Origin: Pterois miles
Taxonomy: Eukaryota; Chordata; Actinopteri; Perciformes; Scorpaenidae
Length of the DNA: 64,000 bases
NCBI GenBank assembly: GCA_947000775.1
Contig: CAMQGK010000001.1
Location: 3,471,501 to 3,535,500, forward strand
Reading direction: 5' to 3'
This document shows, in pieces, positions 22,901 through 33,407 of this stretch; positions within the stretch are counted from its first letter, which is position 1, and each line of letters starts with the position of its first letter. The notes under the pieces are model-generated. The model saw nothing but the letters and a program-made list of their open reading frames with translations, was not told the DNA's origin and did not search any database. The translations under genes and the position numbers were made by a program.

Positions 22901-25900
22901 TGTCAATAACCCAGTGCCTTTAAAACGTATATTAAAGCTATTTCCTCGATATGGTCATTGTTCACGAGGGATGCAACTAATTTACACTGATTAATCAGTT
23001 GATTGTTTTCTTGATTAGTTGTTTGATCTATGAAATGACAGAAAATTGTGAAAAATGTTGCTCAAGATGACGTCCTCAAATGTCTTGTTTTGTCCACAAC
23101 TGAAAGATATCCAGTTTACTGTCACAGAGTAAAAAAGTCAGACAACTTAGTCTTTTCTTCTTAAGAAACAACTGATTAATCAACTATCAAAATAGCAGGA
23201 GATTAATCTAATAGTTGACAACTAATCGATTAATCATTGCAGCTCCAGTGTTTACCCTGCATCATTAATCTTTAATAATGCTGAATAATACAACCACTGT
23301 TCTGCACTGTGTTATTCACAAACTTGATCTCCACATTTTTTCCTTTCACATCTTCTCCCTCTTGTCTCTCCATCGCTTTCTGCTTTGCGGCTCCATGACG
23401 CCTCAGCCGGCGCCGGCCTCAGCGGGGGAAGAGAGCGAGGAGGACCAGCAGTTCAGGACTATTTTTCAGGAGATAGCCGGCGATGTGAGTACAAGAAGTA
23501 CAGGAAGACATCACGCTCACAGATAAAGAGTAACCAGTGTGTGTTTTTCACACGGTCTGCAGCTCTCCTGTGTTTTCTGTGGACATTAACTCGCTGTCTT
23601 TTGTGTAACTATGTGTGAGTCACATTTTAATGGTCGTCTCCTCTCTTCTTCTACTGTTTCCCTCTCCCGTCTGGTCTCTCTCTCAGGACATGGAAATCAC
23701 AGCCAACGAACTGAAAAACGTTCTCAACAGAGTGATCACCAAACGTGAGTCCAGTTAGAACAACTGAACTGTACGCTACTAAACGTTAACCCTGTTTTAA
23801 AAGACGGAGTGCTGCACTGAAGATGAAGGAGACTGAAGCTAAATATAAACCTCCAGACTGACAAAACAAAACATGCATCAGGCAGATTGTGATATATTAC
23901 TTGATAATATTTAATGATTTGTTAATTGTACGAATCAGCAGAGACATCTGTCAATCAAAGATTTGAAAAGACATTTGTAAAACAAACATCCATTTGTAAA
24001 TCTTAAAATCTCAGCTCTCTACAGATGTGAACTTCGCTCTTTATTTACTGTCCTCTGAATCATGTACTGCCAAAGGTTATAGTAGTTTTGAATTTTCAAC
24101 TTTTTTAATTTTAGTTTTGACTTTTCGATTTAATTTTAGTTCATTTTTAGTCAGTTTTCAGAATGTATTTGGTAGCTGAATTTCAGTTTTTCCACAAAGG
24201 TTTAGTTTCAGTTATTATATAAACTTGGAGAGGCAGCATGAATTTCCATCAACTCTCAAGACGTTGAACCACAGAAATTAAATGGACTTGACCGTGACAA
24301 GACTAAAGTAGCGCCAAGATTAAACATTTTGAGAGATTACACAGTTCTCTAGCCATGTATTTTGTAAGTGTACAGTATGTAGCTACATACTTCTGACATT
24401 ATATCTAGCCCTAACAAAAACAAACTAAAACAACTGTAAAACTAAATAAACTCTGAAAAAAAGTTTGGAAATATGAAATTACTTCTGTATTGTCGTTGGA
24501 AAGCCTGTTTATTTACCTTCACAATGATGTCCAACTTGTAAGGATCATGAATCATGGATCATGATCATGAAGCAGCACAGCTGACTATGTGGGTAACGTC
24601 CAAGTGAAATTTGCCAGAACTGTCACCAGTGCTGAACAGTGTATTCTCCGGTTGATATTGACTCTCTTGTTTTGAGCTCCAGGTGCTGCCAGCCAGGCAC
24701 CACAAGACCAGACCACAGGATCACAAAGTGATTTGTTTCATTTTCTTCTCCGACATGATTTTGACATCAGATGATTTGCTACCAATCAGTGCTACTAGTG
24801 CTGATACCAGGAGAGTACACTGTTTAGCACTGGCAAACTTTCAGTTGGGTGCTTCCCACATAATCATCTGTGCTGTGACTTCATTGTGAAGGTAAATAAA
24901 CAGGCTTTCCAACCATGTGGAATACAATGACAGTTAGCATTGTAACAACGGAGAAATAATCAAACCAAACACAATGTGAACAATTGCAGCATAGCGCAAG
25001 TTCGTTTAATTTCTGTGGTTCACCTTCACGAGAGTTGATGGAAATTCATACTTTCTCCATTTTTCTGTAGTGATATATTAGTTTAAACTCTCTCTACAAC
25101 TATTTTTCACTGCTTATTTTCATTTTAGGGCTGCACGGTGGTGCAATGGTTAGCGCAGTCGCCTCACAGCAAGAGGGTCGCAGGTTCGATTCCGGCTTGG
25201 GACTCTTCTGTGTGGAGTTTGCATGTTCTCCCCGTGTAAGCGTGGGTTTTCTCCGGGTACTCAGGCGCCCTCCCACCGTCCAAAGACATGCTGTTTAGGT
25301 TAATTGATGACTCTAAATTGCCCGTAGGTGTGAATGTGAGCATGAATGGTTGTCTGTCAATATGTTGTCTGTCTCTATGTGCCCTGCGATGGACTGGCGA
25401 CCTGTCCAGGGTGTACCCTCCTTCGCCCAATGCCAGCTGGGATCGGCTCCAGCCCCCCCCCCGCGACCCCTAACGGGAAAAGCGGTTGACGATGGATGGA
25501 TGGATTTTCATTTTAATTTCAGTTTTAGTTACTATAATAACCCTGTACTGCCCTGTGTCCCTGTATTCCCTGCAGACAAGGACCTGAACACAGAGGGCTT
25601 CAGCCTGGAGAGCTGCAGGAGCATGATTGCTCTGATGGACGTATCCTTTGTATCGAGTGCATCGGGCTGGCTGTGTTGTCTGTAGGAGGCACAACCTGCC
25701 GAGACCCGTGGCGGGGTCTGTGATGGACGCTCACAGGGCCGAGGCCTCGTTATCCAACATGCTTTTGACCTCTGACCTTGTCAGAACACACTAAATTATG
25801 GTGCCTTCAAATGGGGTCATGTTTACCATGTTAATGAGTTGGGCCCATATGAACACCCCCCTAATGTTATATTCACGTAAGTGGAAAGTTACTGAAAGCT

Positions 25901-28900
25901 CAGAGTTCACGACTTGTGGCGTGTTTGTTGGCGTTGTGAGAAATGGTGGAGCGCATGCAAGTTCATTTATCGGTGCATAATATGTTAATAGTGTACAGTA
26001 TGTTGTAATCTTAGTCATATATTGTTTTTCTTTGTAATCTTATGATATGTCTGAGGAAAATGTTGATATTCTCAGCGACCTCATCTTTCTCCTCTGTCAT
26101 TATGCCTTTGCAACCCTTCATTATGTTATCCACTTGCTCGCTTGCTAAATTGTTGAGCCTCTGTGGCTTCTAGACTCAGCATCTCGTAAACACGAGTTCA
26201 TGAGTCCCATTTGATGGTAACATTTTTACACTCAGCTGATAACAGTGCGTTAGTCGTTAAGGCACCAGTGGTGGAGGAAGTATTCAGATCCTTTACTGAA
26301 GTAAAAGTACTAATACCATACTGTGGAAATACTCCACTACAAGGAAAAGTCCTGCTTGACTTAAGTAAAGGTATTATCATAATGCCTGCTAAGATGAAGC
26401 TGGCTGGTTTCTGAATGGACACTGATTAAACCTGTGACAGGATTTTGGTCTTAACTGCGTCTGCGTAGATGGATGGGACAGGTAGACTCAATCTTCAGGA
26501 GTTCAGACATCTGTGGAATAAGATCAAACAGTGGCAGGTGGGAATGCAGGTTTCCCTTCTCTCTAACTCACGTGTTATAATACAGCAGTTACACTTTCCC
26601 TTTATGCTTTACAGTGTTTCCCTCTTTTATTTACTCCCAGTTGAACTGAAGTCTGTAAAGATGAATTTACTCCCAGCAGGGTGATGTACATCACATCTCA
26701 CACTTGCTCTCTTTCAGGGAATCTTTAAGCACTATAACGCCGATCAGTCTGGTAGCATCAACAGTTACGAGATGAGGAATGCTGTCAATGATGCAGGTAA
26801 TAACTCCTCTTTTTCTGTTCTTTCAGTTCAACCGCATTACAAAAAGACTGTGAAAATAATCCATGCAGATATTTTGCTGTTTTTTTTTTCTTGCCCAGAT
26901 TTTGAGATATGTGTCTTAAATTTCTGCTGCTGTTCTGAAACAGTGGAGGTGAATGGAGTTAACTGAACATTTTCTACAGTAACCATGAATCTGGAAAGAT
27001 GAATTTCATGGGCAAATATCTCAAAATCTCAGCAAATAAAAACAAGACTATCTGAGCAACCAGATAGCAGCAGGTGAACAGGAGCCGTATTACAGAAACT
27101 TCCCATCTTAAGTCTTAAGTTAAGATTCAGAAGAGTCTTAGGAGAATTAAATCCTAAAAACTTTAGGAAGCGTATCTTATCTTATCTCACATCATCCTAA
27201 ATACTAATATCCAACATCGCTTATCAACTTTTACGTCTGTTACCTAGCAACCGATGCTACTTTTCTCATCTCGCTGAGCTTAACAACTTTGTAAGCGTTG
27301 TTTTTGTCACTGAAATACAGTGAAACATAAGTTAAAATGTACAAAACACTGGAGCAAAATCAACAGGGGGCACTTAACTTCAGGACAGATGAATCAGAGG
27401 TCTTGGAAACATCTGTAGATGCTTTTTTTGGACAAATTTACAACAACGCTGACTGAGGAGGTAAAAAAAAAAAGAGAGTGGGCTAAGATACCAAACAGTC
27501 TTCACTGTATCTCAATCTACCGGCGCGCTGATGCTATCAAAAATAAGATAAGGACACTGGAAAGTGACATGAAGAGGAAGGCAGCTCATATGTGCAAAGA
27601 GCAGAAGAAAAGTGTCGGAAAAGTGAAAGTTAAGACAGCTTAATGGTTATGCTAAAGTTAGGAGAGTTTGATTTTTGGAAGTTCGGATGCGTGTGTAAAA
27701 TACTTTTCCTATTTTAAGTTAGGACAGGAACATTGATTTAGGAACTGTTCATCTGTAATGTCTTTTTCCTGAATCAGGTATTAACCCATTTACCATGGTT
27801 AAACAGTTAAGAAAGGATCTGCAAGTTTCGGTAATATGGCCCCTGATCCCTGAAAATGGTTAAAAATACTGTACAAATGTCAATGAAAGCAGTAGATGTT
27901 AACTTAAAGGTTATTTGTTTGATGCTACCTTTTGAAATAAAGATGTTGGATCATATTTTCTGATGTAAACATGTATGTTTTTGTAGGATGAACTTCCAGC
28001 TTGAACTCTAAACCCTCTAAATGTTCTCTTCACTGTACAGTCATGTGTCTTGTGTCCCGCTCAGGCTTCCGTCTCAACAACCAGCTGTACGACATCATCA
28101 CCATGCGCTACGCCAACGAAAACATGAACATCGACTTCGACAGCTTCATCAGCTGTCTGGTTCGGCTCGAAGCCATGTTCAGTAAGTCGGTGCCTCGCAA
28201 CCGCCATCACTGACGTGTGATTTCACAAGAAAGTGTTGAATTACTGGCTTTAAATAGAGCATTCTGGGAACTCTTTCCAGCTGTGCAACAGTATTTTACT
28301 TTATGTGTCTGTTAAAAAACAAACTTGATATTATACAGTTTTTTATCAATGGAATATGCACTTTGGGGTTCATTTAATGTTAGATTTTCATGTGAAAATA
28401 TCATTTTACAAGCCTTATTCACAAAGTGAGCCTGCCAACTTATTACAATCAGATTTTTGCAAATATGTAAGAAAGAAGAAAAAAATCATAATAGCTGACA
28501 CCTTGTAGATTCAGGATGAAACTAAGAAACCTAAGGGTGAAATACAGCCATCAACAAGTAGTAACAAGAGTATTGAAATACTTGTTCAGTGTTTACTGGG
28601 ACAGCAGGGTGGTTGAGAAGCTGAGAAAGGAGCCTGTATTTTCTACTATCAGGGGTGAACAAGGGAGGAAAACACCTGTGTCTCGTTTCACTGAATGACA
28701 ATGATCAGCGTCATTGAGCCTCCGAACAACATGGGTGTGTAACTTTGAGTAGTTTGGTATCATTAGAGGGTAATCGGGTGAAGTGGCTCACACTTGTTTG
28801 TTTGTTTTTTTTGTCTCTCTAGGGGCGTTCCAGGCCTTCGATCAGGATGGAGATGGTACAATCAGGCTCAGTGTCCTGGAGGTGAGACGACCTGTTTACT

Positions 28901-30805
28901 GTAAACTGAACTCAGACTGACAAACTGACATGAGTTCTTCTGAGCAACGGATTCCCACCTTTGTACTAGAGTACTGTTACTGCTTTAAAGCCTCTAAGTG
29001 AAGCATCAACCTGCAACAAAGCAGGCTGTAAGCAGTGGCTTTAATATGACGTTAATGAGTTCATATGAAACCAAAATAAAAACCAACACCAGTCAAATAA
29101 GGGACGGCAAGATGATTACTTGGGAAAGAAATAAGTAAAATCAACCTTCAGCAACAAAAATGATCAATTTCTAAATCTTTGCTATTTTGTTTTTATGTAC
29201 TGAGTAACTTCAGGCATCTAAAAATGATTCCAATGAAACAAAAAAATACTTTGATTTATCACAACTTATCTAATGAGCACTGCTGACTTTATTTCTATTA
29301 CTGAAGTCTATAAATGACATCACCCTCAGGATGATCAGCACATGTATGAAACTGCTTTTGCTTAATATAAACCGACTTTTTGAGTTAATGAATTAAGCTG
29401 TTGCTCCAGAGGAATCACTTGAATTCTTGCTCTAGTTTTAATTGTAATCTAATTTATATTGTGCATCTTAGTTCATTAAATTAAAATCTACTGTTCTCAC
29501 TACAGTGTCTGGGGAACGGGGAGAGGGATGCAATTGCGGACCAGGGGAAATTTAAAGTTAATCTGGAAGGATAACCACAAAAATCACAAGCGACTAAAAG
29601 GGAGAGGGGAAACACCAAATGACACAGGCCTTAAAGGAAGGCTTCCTACACTCAATATATCATGAAAAGACAAACTAAATCATCGCTGCTGAGCAGCCGA
29701 CTAAAACAAAAAGGAAACTAAGGAACCAGCTAAGGCAGGCCACACAGACCTAACCCACTCAAAGAGACTCTGAGAGGGACCTAAATGGTGAGCAGATCCT
29801 ACAGATAGGTTCACATGGTACTTCTGCAGATTCACACAACCCTATACAGCTAGAGCAACAGGACAGCACTTTCTGCACCTCTGACAGAGCACAGAGCACT
29901 GAAACCAGGAGCAGATATAAGCTTCAACCACCTGATCCTCATCAGGGGCAATCAGGCTCCACAGCTGCCCCTCCTCAGAGTTAATGAACCCAACCAGCCC
30001 CTCACCCCACGGCTGTCACCACATCAGATTTTCATCGAGCAATTATCGTGGCAATTCACAATAATATTATCGTGATTCCTATAGAACATTTGAAGAAGAA
30101 AAAAATAATAATGCTATCAGTACAATTCATCTTTAACTTTGTTCGTTGTCCCGTTTTTGACAAATGAAGTGGAGTCTAGGGAGGTGGAGAGAGAGTCTGT
30201 AACCATGTACATTTTAACCCTTTTCTTAGTTAGTTGCTTTTATTAGTGTAGCCAAGTTGACCATTAAAAATACAAAACATTCTGCCAAAGCAACAATATG
30301 AACTCAAATAACATAACTTACAAAATTAATAAGCAAAAAATTGACTTAACTCAAAATTAATATGTACCAAAATAATATGGTTCAACATACACATTCATTT
30401 GACCCTAATCCCTATAAACACATAATATATACAGTCCCTGTAACACTCATCCAGCACTATCACATTATAAACAAAACCTTCCCAACACATTCTTACCCAT
30501 TATACATATTCTCTTAACTTGCACTTCACAGCGGCGCTAATGCGATTTGAGCCATGACAAGTTGCCCATGTCATGAATACGACATGAGGGGTTGGTTTAT
30601 ATAACTCATAAACACGGGAAACACGACCCCATTTGAAGGCACCATTACACTTTACCTGGAGAGGAAACACTGACAGTTTTTCATATATTCCCTTGTAAAG
30701 TGTAAATAAACAGCCACCGTATGAAGGTTTACTATGAACCAGACACTTATTGAATCTTTTCCTTCCCTCCATCTTCAGTGGCTCCAGTTGACCATGTACG
30801 CCTAG
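12089..30805 (+). CDS. capn3: Calpain-3-type classical calpain, 21 coding exons, 713 aa
   Basis: Calcium-dependent cysteine protease. Coding exons: 12089-12340, 12764-12833, 14363-14481, 15362-15495, 16396-16564, 17675-17758, 17967-18061, 18249-18326, 18511-18671, 19729-19898, 20136-20147, 20347-20555, 22637-22673, 23407-23484, 23687-23744, 25576-25640, 26469-26537, 26718-26796, 28065-28181, 28823-28881, 30779-30805. Frame is continuous. The triad is Cys110 (GDCWLLAA), His267 (VKGHAYSV) and Asn294 (RLRNPWGQVEW). The C2-like domain holds VSVNEGRWVRGCSAGGCRN and a Glu/Asp-rich LLEEDDDPED loop. The penta-EF-hand domain covers about 545-713, with loops DMDGTGRLNLQE, NADQSGSINSYE and DQDGDGTIRLSV. 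The ending EWLQLTMYA, many calpain-3-like segments and the convergent znf106 neighbour favour capn3 over capn1. It lacks the NS leader, IS1 and IS2, like short eye-type calpain-3 forms. The a/b paralogue is undecided. Confidence 0.9.
12852..13170 (+). mobile_element. MITE in capn3 intron 2
   Basis: Terminal inverted repeats are TAAAAGGACCAGTGTGTA on the left and, in reverse complement, TAAAGGAGCAGTGTGTAG on the right. The 320-bp interior contains a CGGAGTCCGCCATGTTG motif and no open frame. This layout is typical of a common short inverted-repeat element in percomorph fish. Confidence 0.7.
13210..13480 (+). mobile_element. Degenerate relative of the adjacent MITE
   Basis: The right end (CGCTAGATCCTACACCCTGG, then GCCTTTA) resembles the right terminus of the element ending at 13,170. 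The interior is largely different and CA-rich. It is probably a truncated or recombined second copy. Confidence 0.4.
15820..15897 (+). mobile_element. 5'-truncated SINE tail
   Basis: The segment from GCTGGGATCGGCTCCAGC through AACGGGAAAAGCGGTTGACG to the GATGGATGGATG tail matches the last 80 bp of the full-length SINE at 25,128-25,503. Only the 3' end is present, as expected from incomplete reverse transcription. Confidence 0.75.
16565..17674. other. capn3 intron 5: no IS1 exon seen, repeats present
   Basis: In muscle calpain-3 the IS1 exon lies at this intron position. Here I find no open segment with matching splice phase. The intron instead holds AT-rich repeats: a CAAAGTGCTTTACA-type repeat around 17,160-17,300, AAT/ACT trinucleotide tracts at 17,338-17,385, and the TA microsatellite. 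Confidence 0.6.
17447..17533. repeat. (TA)n microsatellite
   Basis: An uninterrupted run of about 43 TA units, 140 bp before capn3 exon 6. The open frame through it encodes only alternating Ile-Tyr and is not a gene. Confidence 0.95.
18886..19620 (+). mobile_element. AGTACTTAAGTAAA-type dispersed repeat split by purine-rich tract
   Basis: The left part (to about 19,090) and the right part (19,530-19,617, with TACTTGAGTAAATTAC) are the two ends of a repeat that is also present at 53,730 and 54,290. Between them lies a G- and A-homopolymer-rich block. The element fills much of capn3 intron 9. Confidence 0.65.
19303..19528. repeat. Purine-only low-complexity tract
   Basis: About 225 bp of almost pure G and A on the plus strand, including long poly-A and poly-G runs. 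Homopolymer lengths may be unreliable in the assembly. The antisense open frame of poly-Phe/Pro is an artefact. Confidence 0.9.
19925..19991. repeat. (TG)n microsatellite
   Basis: TG dinucleotide run with one CG interruption, starting 26 bp after the capn3 exon 10 donor site. Confidence 0.95.
20136..20147 (+). other. capn3: 12-bp microexon of capn3
   Basis: Flanked by CTACAG and GTGAGG, it encodes Val-Pro-Lys-Glu and joins GFAIYE to MHGNKQH. Skipping it would keep the frame. A four-codon exon at this place is a known feature of classical calpain genes. Confidence 0.85.
20843..21102 (+). mobile_element. Old MITE copy in capn3 intron 12 (TTAATCA-rich ends)
   Basis: Diverged relative of the elements at 22,975-23,247 and 51,545-51,806. 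It shares TTTACTGTCA and AGAAGCTGGA segments and a terminal CATTTCAGCCC. It has no coding capacity. Confidence 0.5.
21220..21610 (+). mobile_element. Probable non-autonomous element in capn3 intron 12
   Basis: A segment running from CTCACGCGGCCATGCTCGG to CATCGATTTATACAGTCTAT, with GC content unlike the surrounding intron. Ends of this type recur in percomorph short elements; this assignment is from memory and low confidence. No coding capacity. Confidence 0.35.
22975..23247 (+). mobile_element. MITE in capn3 intron 13
   Basis: Bounded by GGGATGCAACTAAT and, in reverse complement, GAGCTGCAATGATTAAT, with nested TTAATCAGTTG/CTAATCGATTAATC inverted ends. The interior has CAAGATGACGTCCTCAAATG and TTTTGTCCACAACTGAAAGA, shared with the copy at 51,545-51,806. 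Confidence 0.7.
24072..25543. mobile_element. Long-arm foldback (Mutator-like?) element in capn3 intron 15
   Basis: The left arm starts AAAGGTTATAGTAGTTTT and the right arm ends, in reverse complement, GGGTTATTATAGTAACT. The arms pair almost to a centre near 24,690. Matching blocks include AATTTCCATCAACTCTC, CACAGAAATTAAA and AAAGCCTGTTTATTTACC. The element is flanked by a perfect 9-bp direct repeat TGTACTGCC (24,063-24,071 and 25,544-25,552). Long arms and a 9-bp target duplication are the hallmarks of Mutator-like elements, but no transposase is present, so the class is inferred. A SINE has inserted into the right arm. Confidence 0.75.
25128..25503 (+). mobile_element. Full-length tRNA-headed SINE with 12-bp target duplication
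   Basis: The head contains an A-box-like TGGTTAGCGCAGTCG and a perfect B-box GGTTCGATTCC, so it looks tRNA-derived. The body includes GTTTGCATGTTCTCCCCG, and the tail ends in GATGGATGGATGGA units. It is flanked by the direct repeat ATTTTCATTTTA (25,116-25,127 and 25,504-25,515), the expected LINE-mediated target-site duplication. It interrupts the right arm of the foldback element at 24,072-25,543. Confidence 0.85.
25797..26220 (+). mobile_element. MITE family copy 1 (GTGCCTTCAAATGGGGTC ends)
   Basis: Starts GGTGCCTTCAAATGGGGTCA and ends near GTCCCATTTGATGGTAAC, which is a diverged inverted copy of the start. The interior (GAACACCCCCCTAATG, CAGAGTTCACGACTTGTGGC, GGTGCATAATATG) is present in reverse at 61,963-62,455. 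No coding capacity. Confidence 0.7.
26262..26385 (+). mobile_element. Truncated AAGTAAAAGTAC-type repeat
   Basis: 5' part only (GTGGAGGAAGTATTCAGATC, then CTTTACTGAAGTAAAAGTAC) of the repeat seen at 53,730-54,830 and 18,886-19,620. Confidence 0.6.
27080..27844 (+). mobile_element. PIF/Harbinger-like element remnant with Myb/SANT-like frame
   Basis: Imperfect inverted ends of about 38 bp: AGGAGCCGTATTACAGAAAC on the left and, in reverse complement, AGGGGCCATATTACCGAAAC on the right. The interior carries an open stretch at 27,419-27,643 with the pattern LTEEVKKKREWAKIP followed by IKNKIRTLESDMKRKAAH. This resembles the Myb/SANT-like DNA-binding protein that accompanies Harbinger transposases. 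An upstream frame starting MYKTLEQNQQGALNF is separated from it by a stop and a frame change, so the gene is broken. No transposase is present and I found no clear 3-bp target duplication. Confidence 0.55.
29490..30035 (+). mobile_element. Probable transposon-derived block in capn3 intron 20
   Basis: Its composition differs from the surrounding AT-rich intron. It runs from GGGGAACGGGGAGAGGG to CCCCACGGCTGTCACC and includes CACCTGATCCTCATCAGGGG. No other copy is in this window and no coding frame is visible, so the call rests on composition and general resemblance to fish repeats. Confidence 0.3.
30545..30655 (-). mobile_element. MITE family copy 2, fragment
   Basis: Contains GAATACGACATGAGGGG, ACTCATAAACACG and CCCCATTTGAAGGCACC, the reverse of the left end of the copy at 25,797. 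Only about 110 bp remain. Confidence 0.6.
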
Positions 30806-31746
30806 AGAGGCCCATCTTCCTCCAGGTGAGCTCCACTCCACACGAGGACCAGACCTGCCAGCCTTTACCTCAATATTCAGTGTGCCCGACCATCGTTAGC
30901 TCTTATCCACCTCACCTGCAGCCTTCCCACCCTCAGCTCTGCTCTTTCTTCGCCAACATGTTCACCATGCTTCTTCATCTCCTCTTCCTCTCTATCTCAC
31001 TCTAAGGCCTCCTTTCTCTGCTCTTGTCCTTCCATTATCATTGAAATATCAGTCTCTCCTTTCAGCCATTAGCCTTTTTGTTAAAAGACACTTGTTCTGT
31101 AATTTTCTCAGGCATCAAACACACACAACCTCACAGAGCTCCTTCTACAGTACCACCCCAACACCCCCGACGTTATCTCCTTCTCCTGTTATCAAACTGA
31201 GCAGCAAAGGGCTAAATTCCTGTATTCATTCTCGTGAACTGGGCTCTCTGGTGGACAGTGAATAAACCTGTGAATCACTCCTACACCCGCTATATTGCTG
31301 AGAATACAACAGTTTCTTTAGGATTTCAAGGCCTAGTGAACGAACATCACCCTGCCCCCCCCACCCGAACCCTGTTTTTAATCACTTATTCTTGTGAATA
31401 AAACAATCCTGCTGGACTTCCCGTGGACACTTTCCACCCCACTGTGCTGGGTGCAAGCCATCTAGCGCTCCCTGGTGGACAATCTCAGGCTTCTTTTGTT
31501 CATCTCTGCTCCAGCCGACAGGAAGTAAACCCCTCCTCGACTACTGTCCAGTCTCTAAGCTCTTCATATGGATGGATGACATTCAAGAACTGTGGAGCTG
31601 ATGTGTTTTTATTAACGCCGACATTAGAGGTTAAACATATGGATTTGACAGAATATGGCTAATGGGTTGGACTGCAGCTTTTTTGTGATTTTTCCTTTTA
31701 AGGCTTTGGTCAAATGAGTGTACTGCATTTTTAACCATTTTAACCA

Positions 31747-31760
31747 AATAAATAAATAAA
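31747..31760 (+). promoter_or_regulatory. capn3: capn3 distal polyadenylation signals
   Basis: Overlapping AATAAATAAATAAA about 940 bp after the capn3 stop codon; an earlier single AATAAA is at 31,397. Confidence 0.45.
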
Positions 31761-31825
31761 TGTGTAGTTATTGGTTTGACTGCGTTACCAGTAGACTTGA
31801 TGTGAGATTGTGGTATTTTTGACCT

Positions 31826-31896
31826 TTTATTCATTTAAAATGAAAAGCAGCATTAAGAAGACACACAGTTGTTTTATGATGTTGCACCATTTTATT
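31826..31896 (-). promoter_or_regulatory. znf106: znf106 candidate polyadenylation signals
   Basis: Reverse-strand AATAAA at 31,891-31,896 and 31,826-31,831, about 1.5 kb beyond the znf106 stop codon. They are within 140 bp of the capn3 signals on the other strand. Confidence 0.4.
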
Positions 31897-32502
31897 ATTA
31901 TTATTATTAACAGTGTCTTAGATTGCACTTTCTTAAAAAATATTTTTGATAACAAAAAACTGAAGAAACTCAGGAATGCCAGGTAAGGTGAGGTGAACTG
32001 CTCGCTTTTCTCTGACATTAGCGTATGAGGCGAGTTTGGAAGATGGCGGCTGTGAGAAACGTCACGTCAACTCCTCCACAGAGGACACAACCAAGAGAGC
32101 TGCAACCACACCAAAGTATGCCAAAGAGAGCATCGGCTGGGCGTTCACACGGTTAAAACTGGTTGAATATGCCTATAAAAGCGGCTTTTTTAAGGGGGTG
32201 AGGTATGGCATGGGAGATGAATCCTAATTCTTCCCTTCAAGCTCCTCCATCGAACACCTCCTTGAAACATCCTTCACCTCCACACTTCATTAGAAAACTA
32301 TCTTCACTGTGGAAAATACAACTCCGCTCCCTTCTGCTCGATGCTCCAGTTATAAAATGAATTCCCAAACAAAACAAAACAAAAAAAAAAAAAATCTCCA
32401 AGAAGGAAATTGTATCATAAAAACAGTCACACTCACTCATGGAAAACAAGGTTCATCAAACAGGGTTAAACCACTAAACCCACACAGATAAACACATGTA
32501 GG

Positions 32503-32552
<50 letters not shown>
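32503..32552. repeat. (CA)n microsatellite
   Basis: About 25 CA units in the presumed znf106 3' UTR. Confidence 0.95.
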
Positions 32553-32553
<1 letters not shown>

Positions 32554-33407
32554 CTTCATCATCATCACCACCACCACGTCTTGGCTCTGTTATCACTGCA
32601 AATGTAAAATCTCAAATGGCAACTTCAGGCCAAGAAACACAACACTGCACCAAAGTCCCTCAACGTCTTCATATCACTGAGCAACTTAACAAACAAAATG
32701 AATGAATGTGACAAAAAAATGAATGTAATCCTAAAGCCACTAACGAAACAAAAAGATGTTAGAAATTCTGAAAACCAAATAAAAATAGATGAATTCAATG
32801 AAACTCCTTCAAAACAAAGACCGCTCCACTAAAACACGGCCCGGGAAAACTTTAAATCCGTCACTACTGTCATAAACAAGTGAGTGATTAATGACAACTT
32901 AGGAAAAGAAAAATAGCTAAAGGTTGCTCAACATGACACATCACAACTGCACTACAACAATAAAAACATCTCTTAGCCCATGCCATGTGACGATTATCGG
33001 TTTCAACGAAAAGCGGAGCAAACCCCTCTGATACCGGCAACACTGAAGTTTCTTCGATAAACAAAAGTCACGTGTTTCTTTGTCTTATTTGGTCAGTGAA
33101 AAGAGGAACTGCAGTGGTCAGACAGAGAGAGAGGAAGGCGTGTTTTTTGTAGAACGTAAAAAAAAAAAAAACAACAACAACAGCCCAACCAACCCTCGGT
33201 TCATCATTGTATTATGGTTGGATTCCAACACCGAACATAAAGGATGGAGTCGTCAGATGCCACTCGTCAGGCTCGACAGGAGCGCTGCTAAGATAAGTGG
33301 GTCCCAAAAACATCCCCCCCAATATGGGAGGTTAAGGGTGTGTGGTGGGGTAAAGGTAGCAGGAAAGGAAGGAGGGCTCAGGGAGAAACTGTTCCCACCA
33401 GCAGCCC

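Larger units (their letters stand above)
30806..33407. other. Convergent 3' UTRs of capn3 and znf106
   Basis: The capn3 3' UTR (plus strand) has AATAAA at 31,397-31,402 and a cluster at 31,747-31,760. The znf106 3' UTR (minus strand) runs left from 33,407 and has reverse-strand AATAAA at 31,826-31,831 and 31,891-31,896. A (CA)n run lies at 32,503-32,552. Plus-strand frames around 33,080-33,523 are antisense to the znf106 3' end and are not called. Confidence 0.5.

Noticed and set aside
25128..25200. tRNA gene suggested by A-box and perfect B-box
   Set aside because: It is the head of a SINE with a 376-bp body, repeat tail and target duplication, not a free tRNA gene with cloverleaf and terminator.
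12089..30805. capn1 or capn2 as the identity of the calpain
   Set aside because: The conventional N-terminus and missing inserts suggested capn1, but the EWLQLTMYA end, the C2-like domain wording and the convergent znf106 neighbour fit capn3 better. Phylogeny would settle it.
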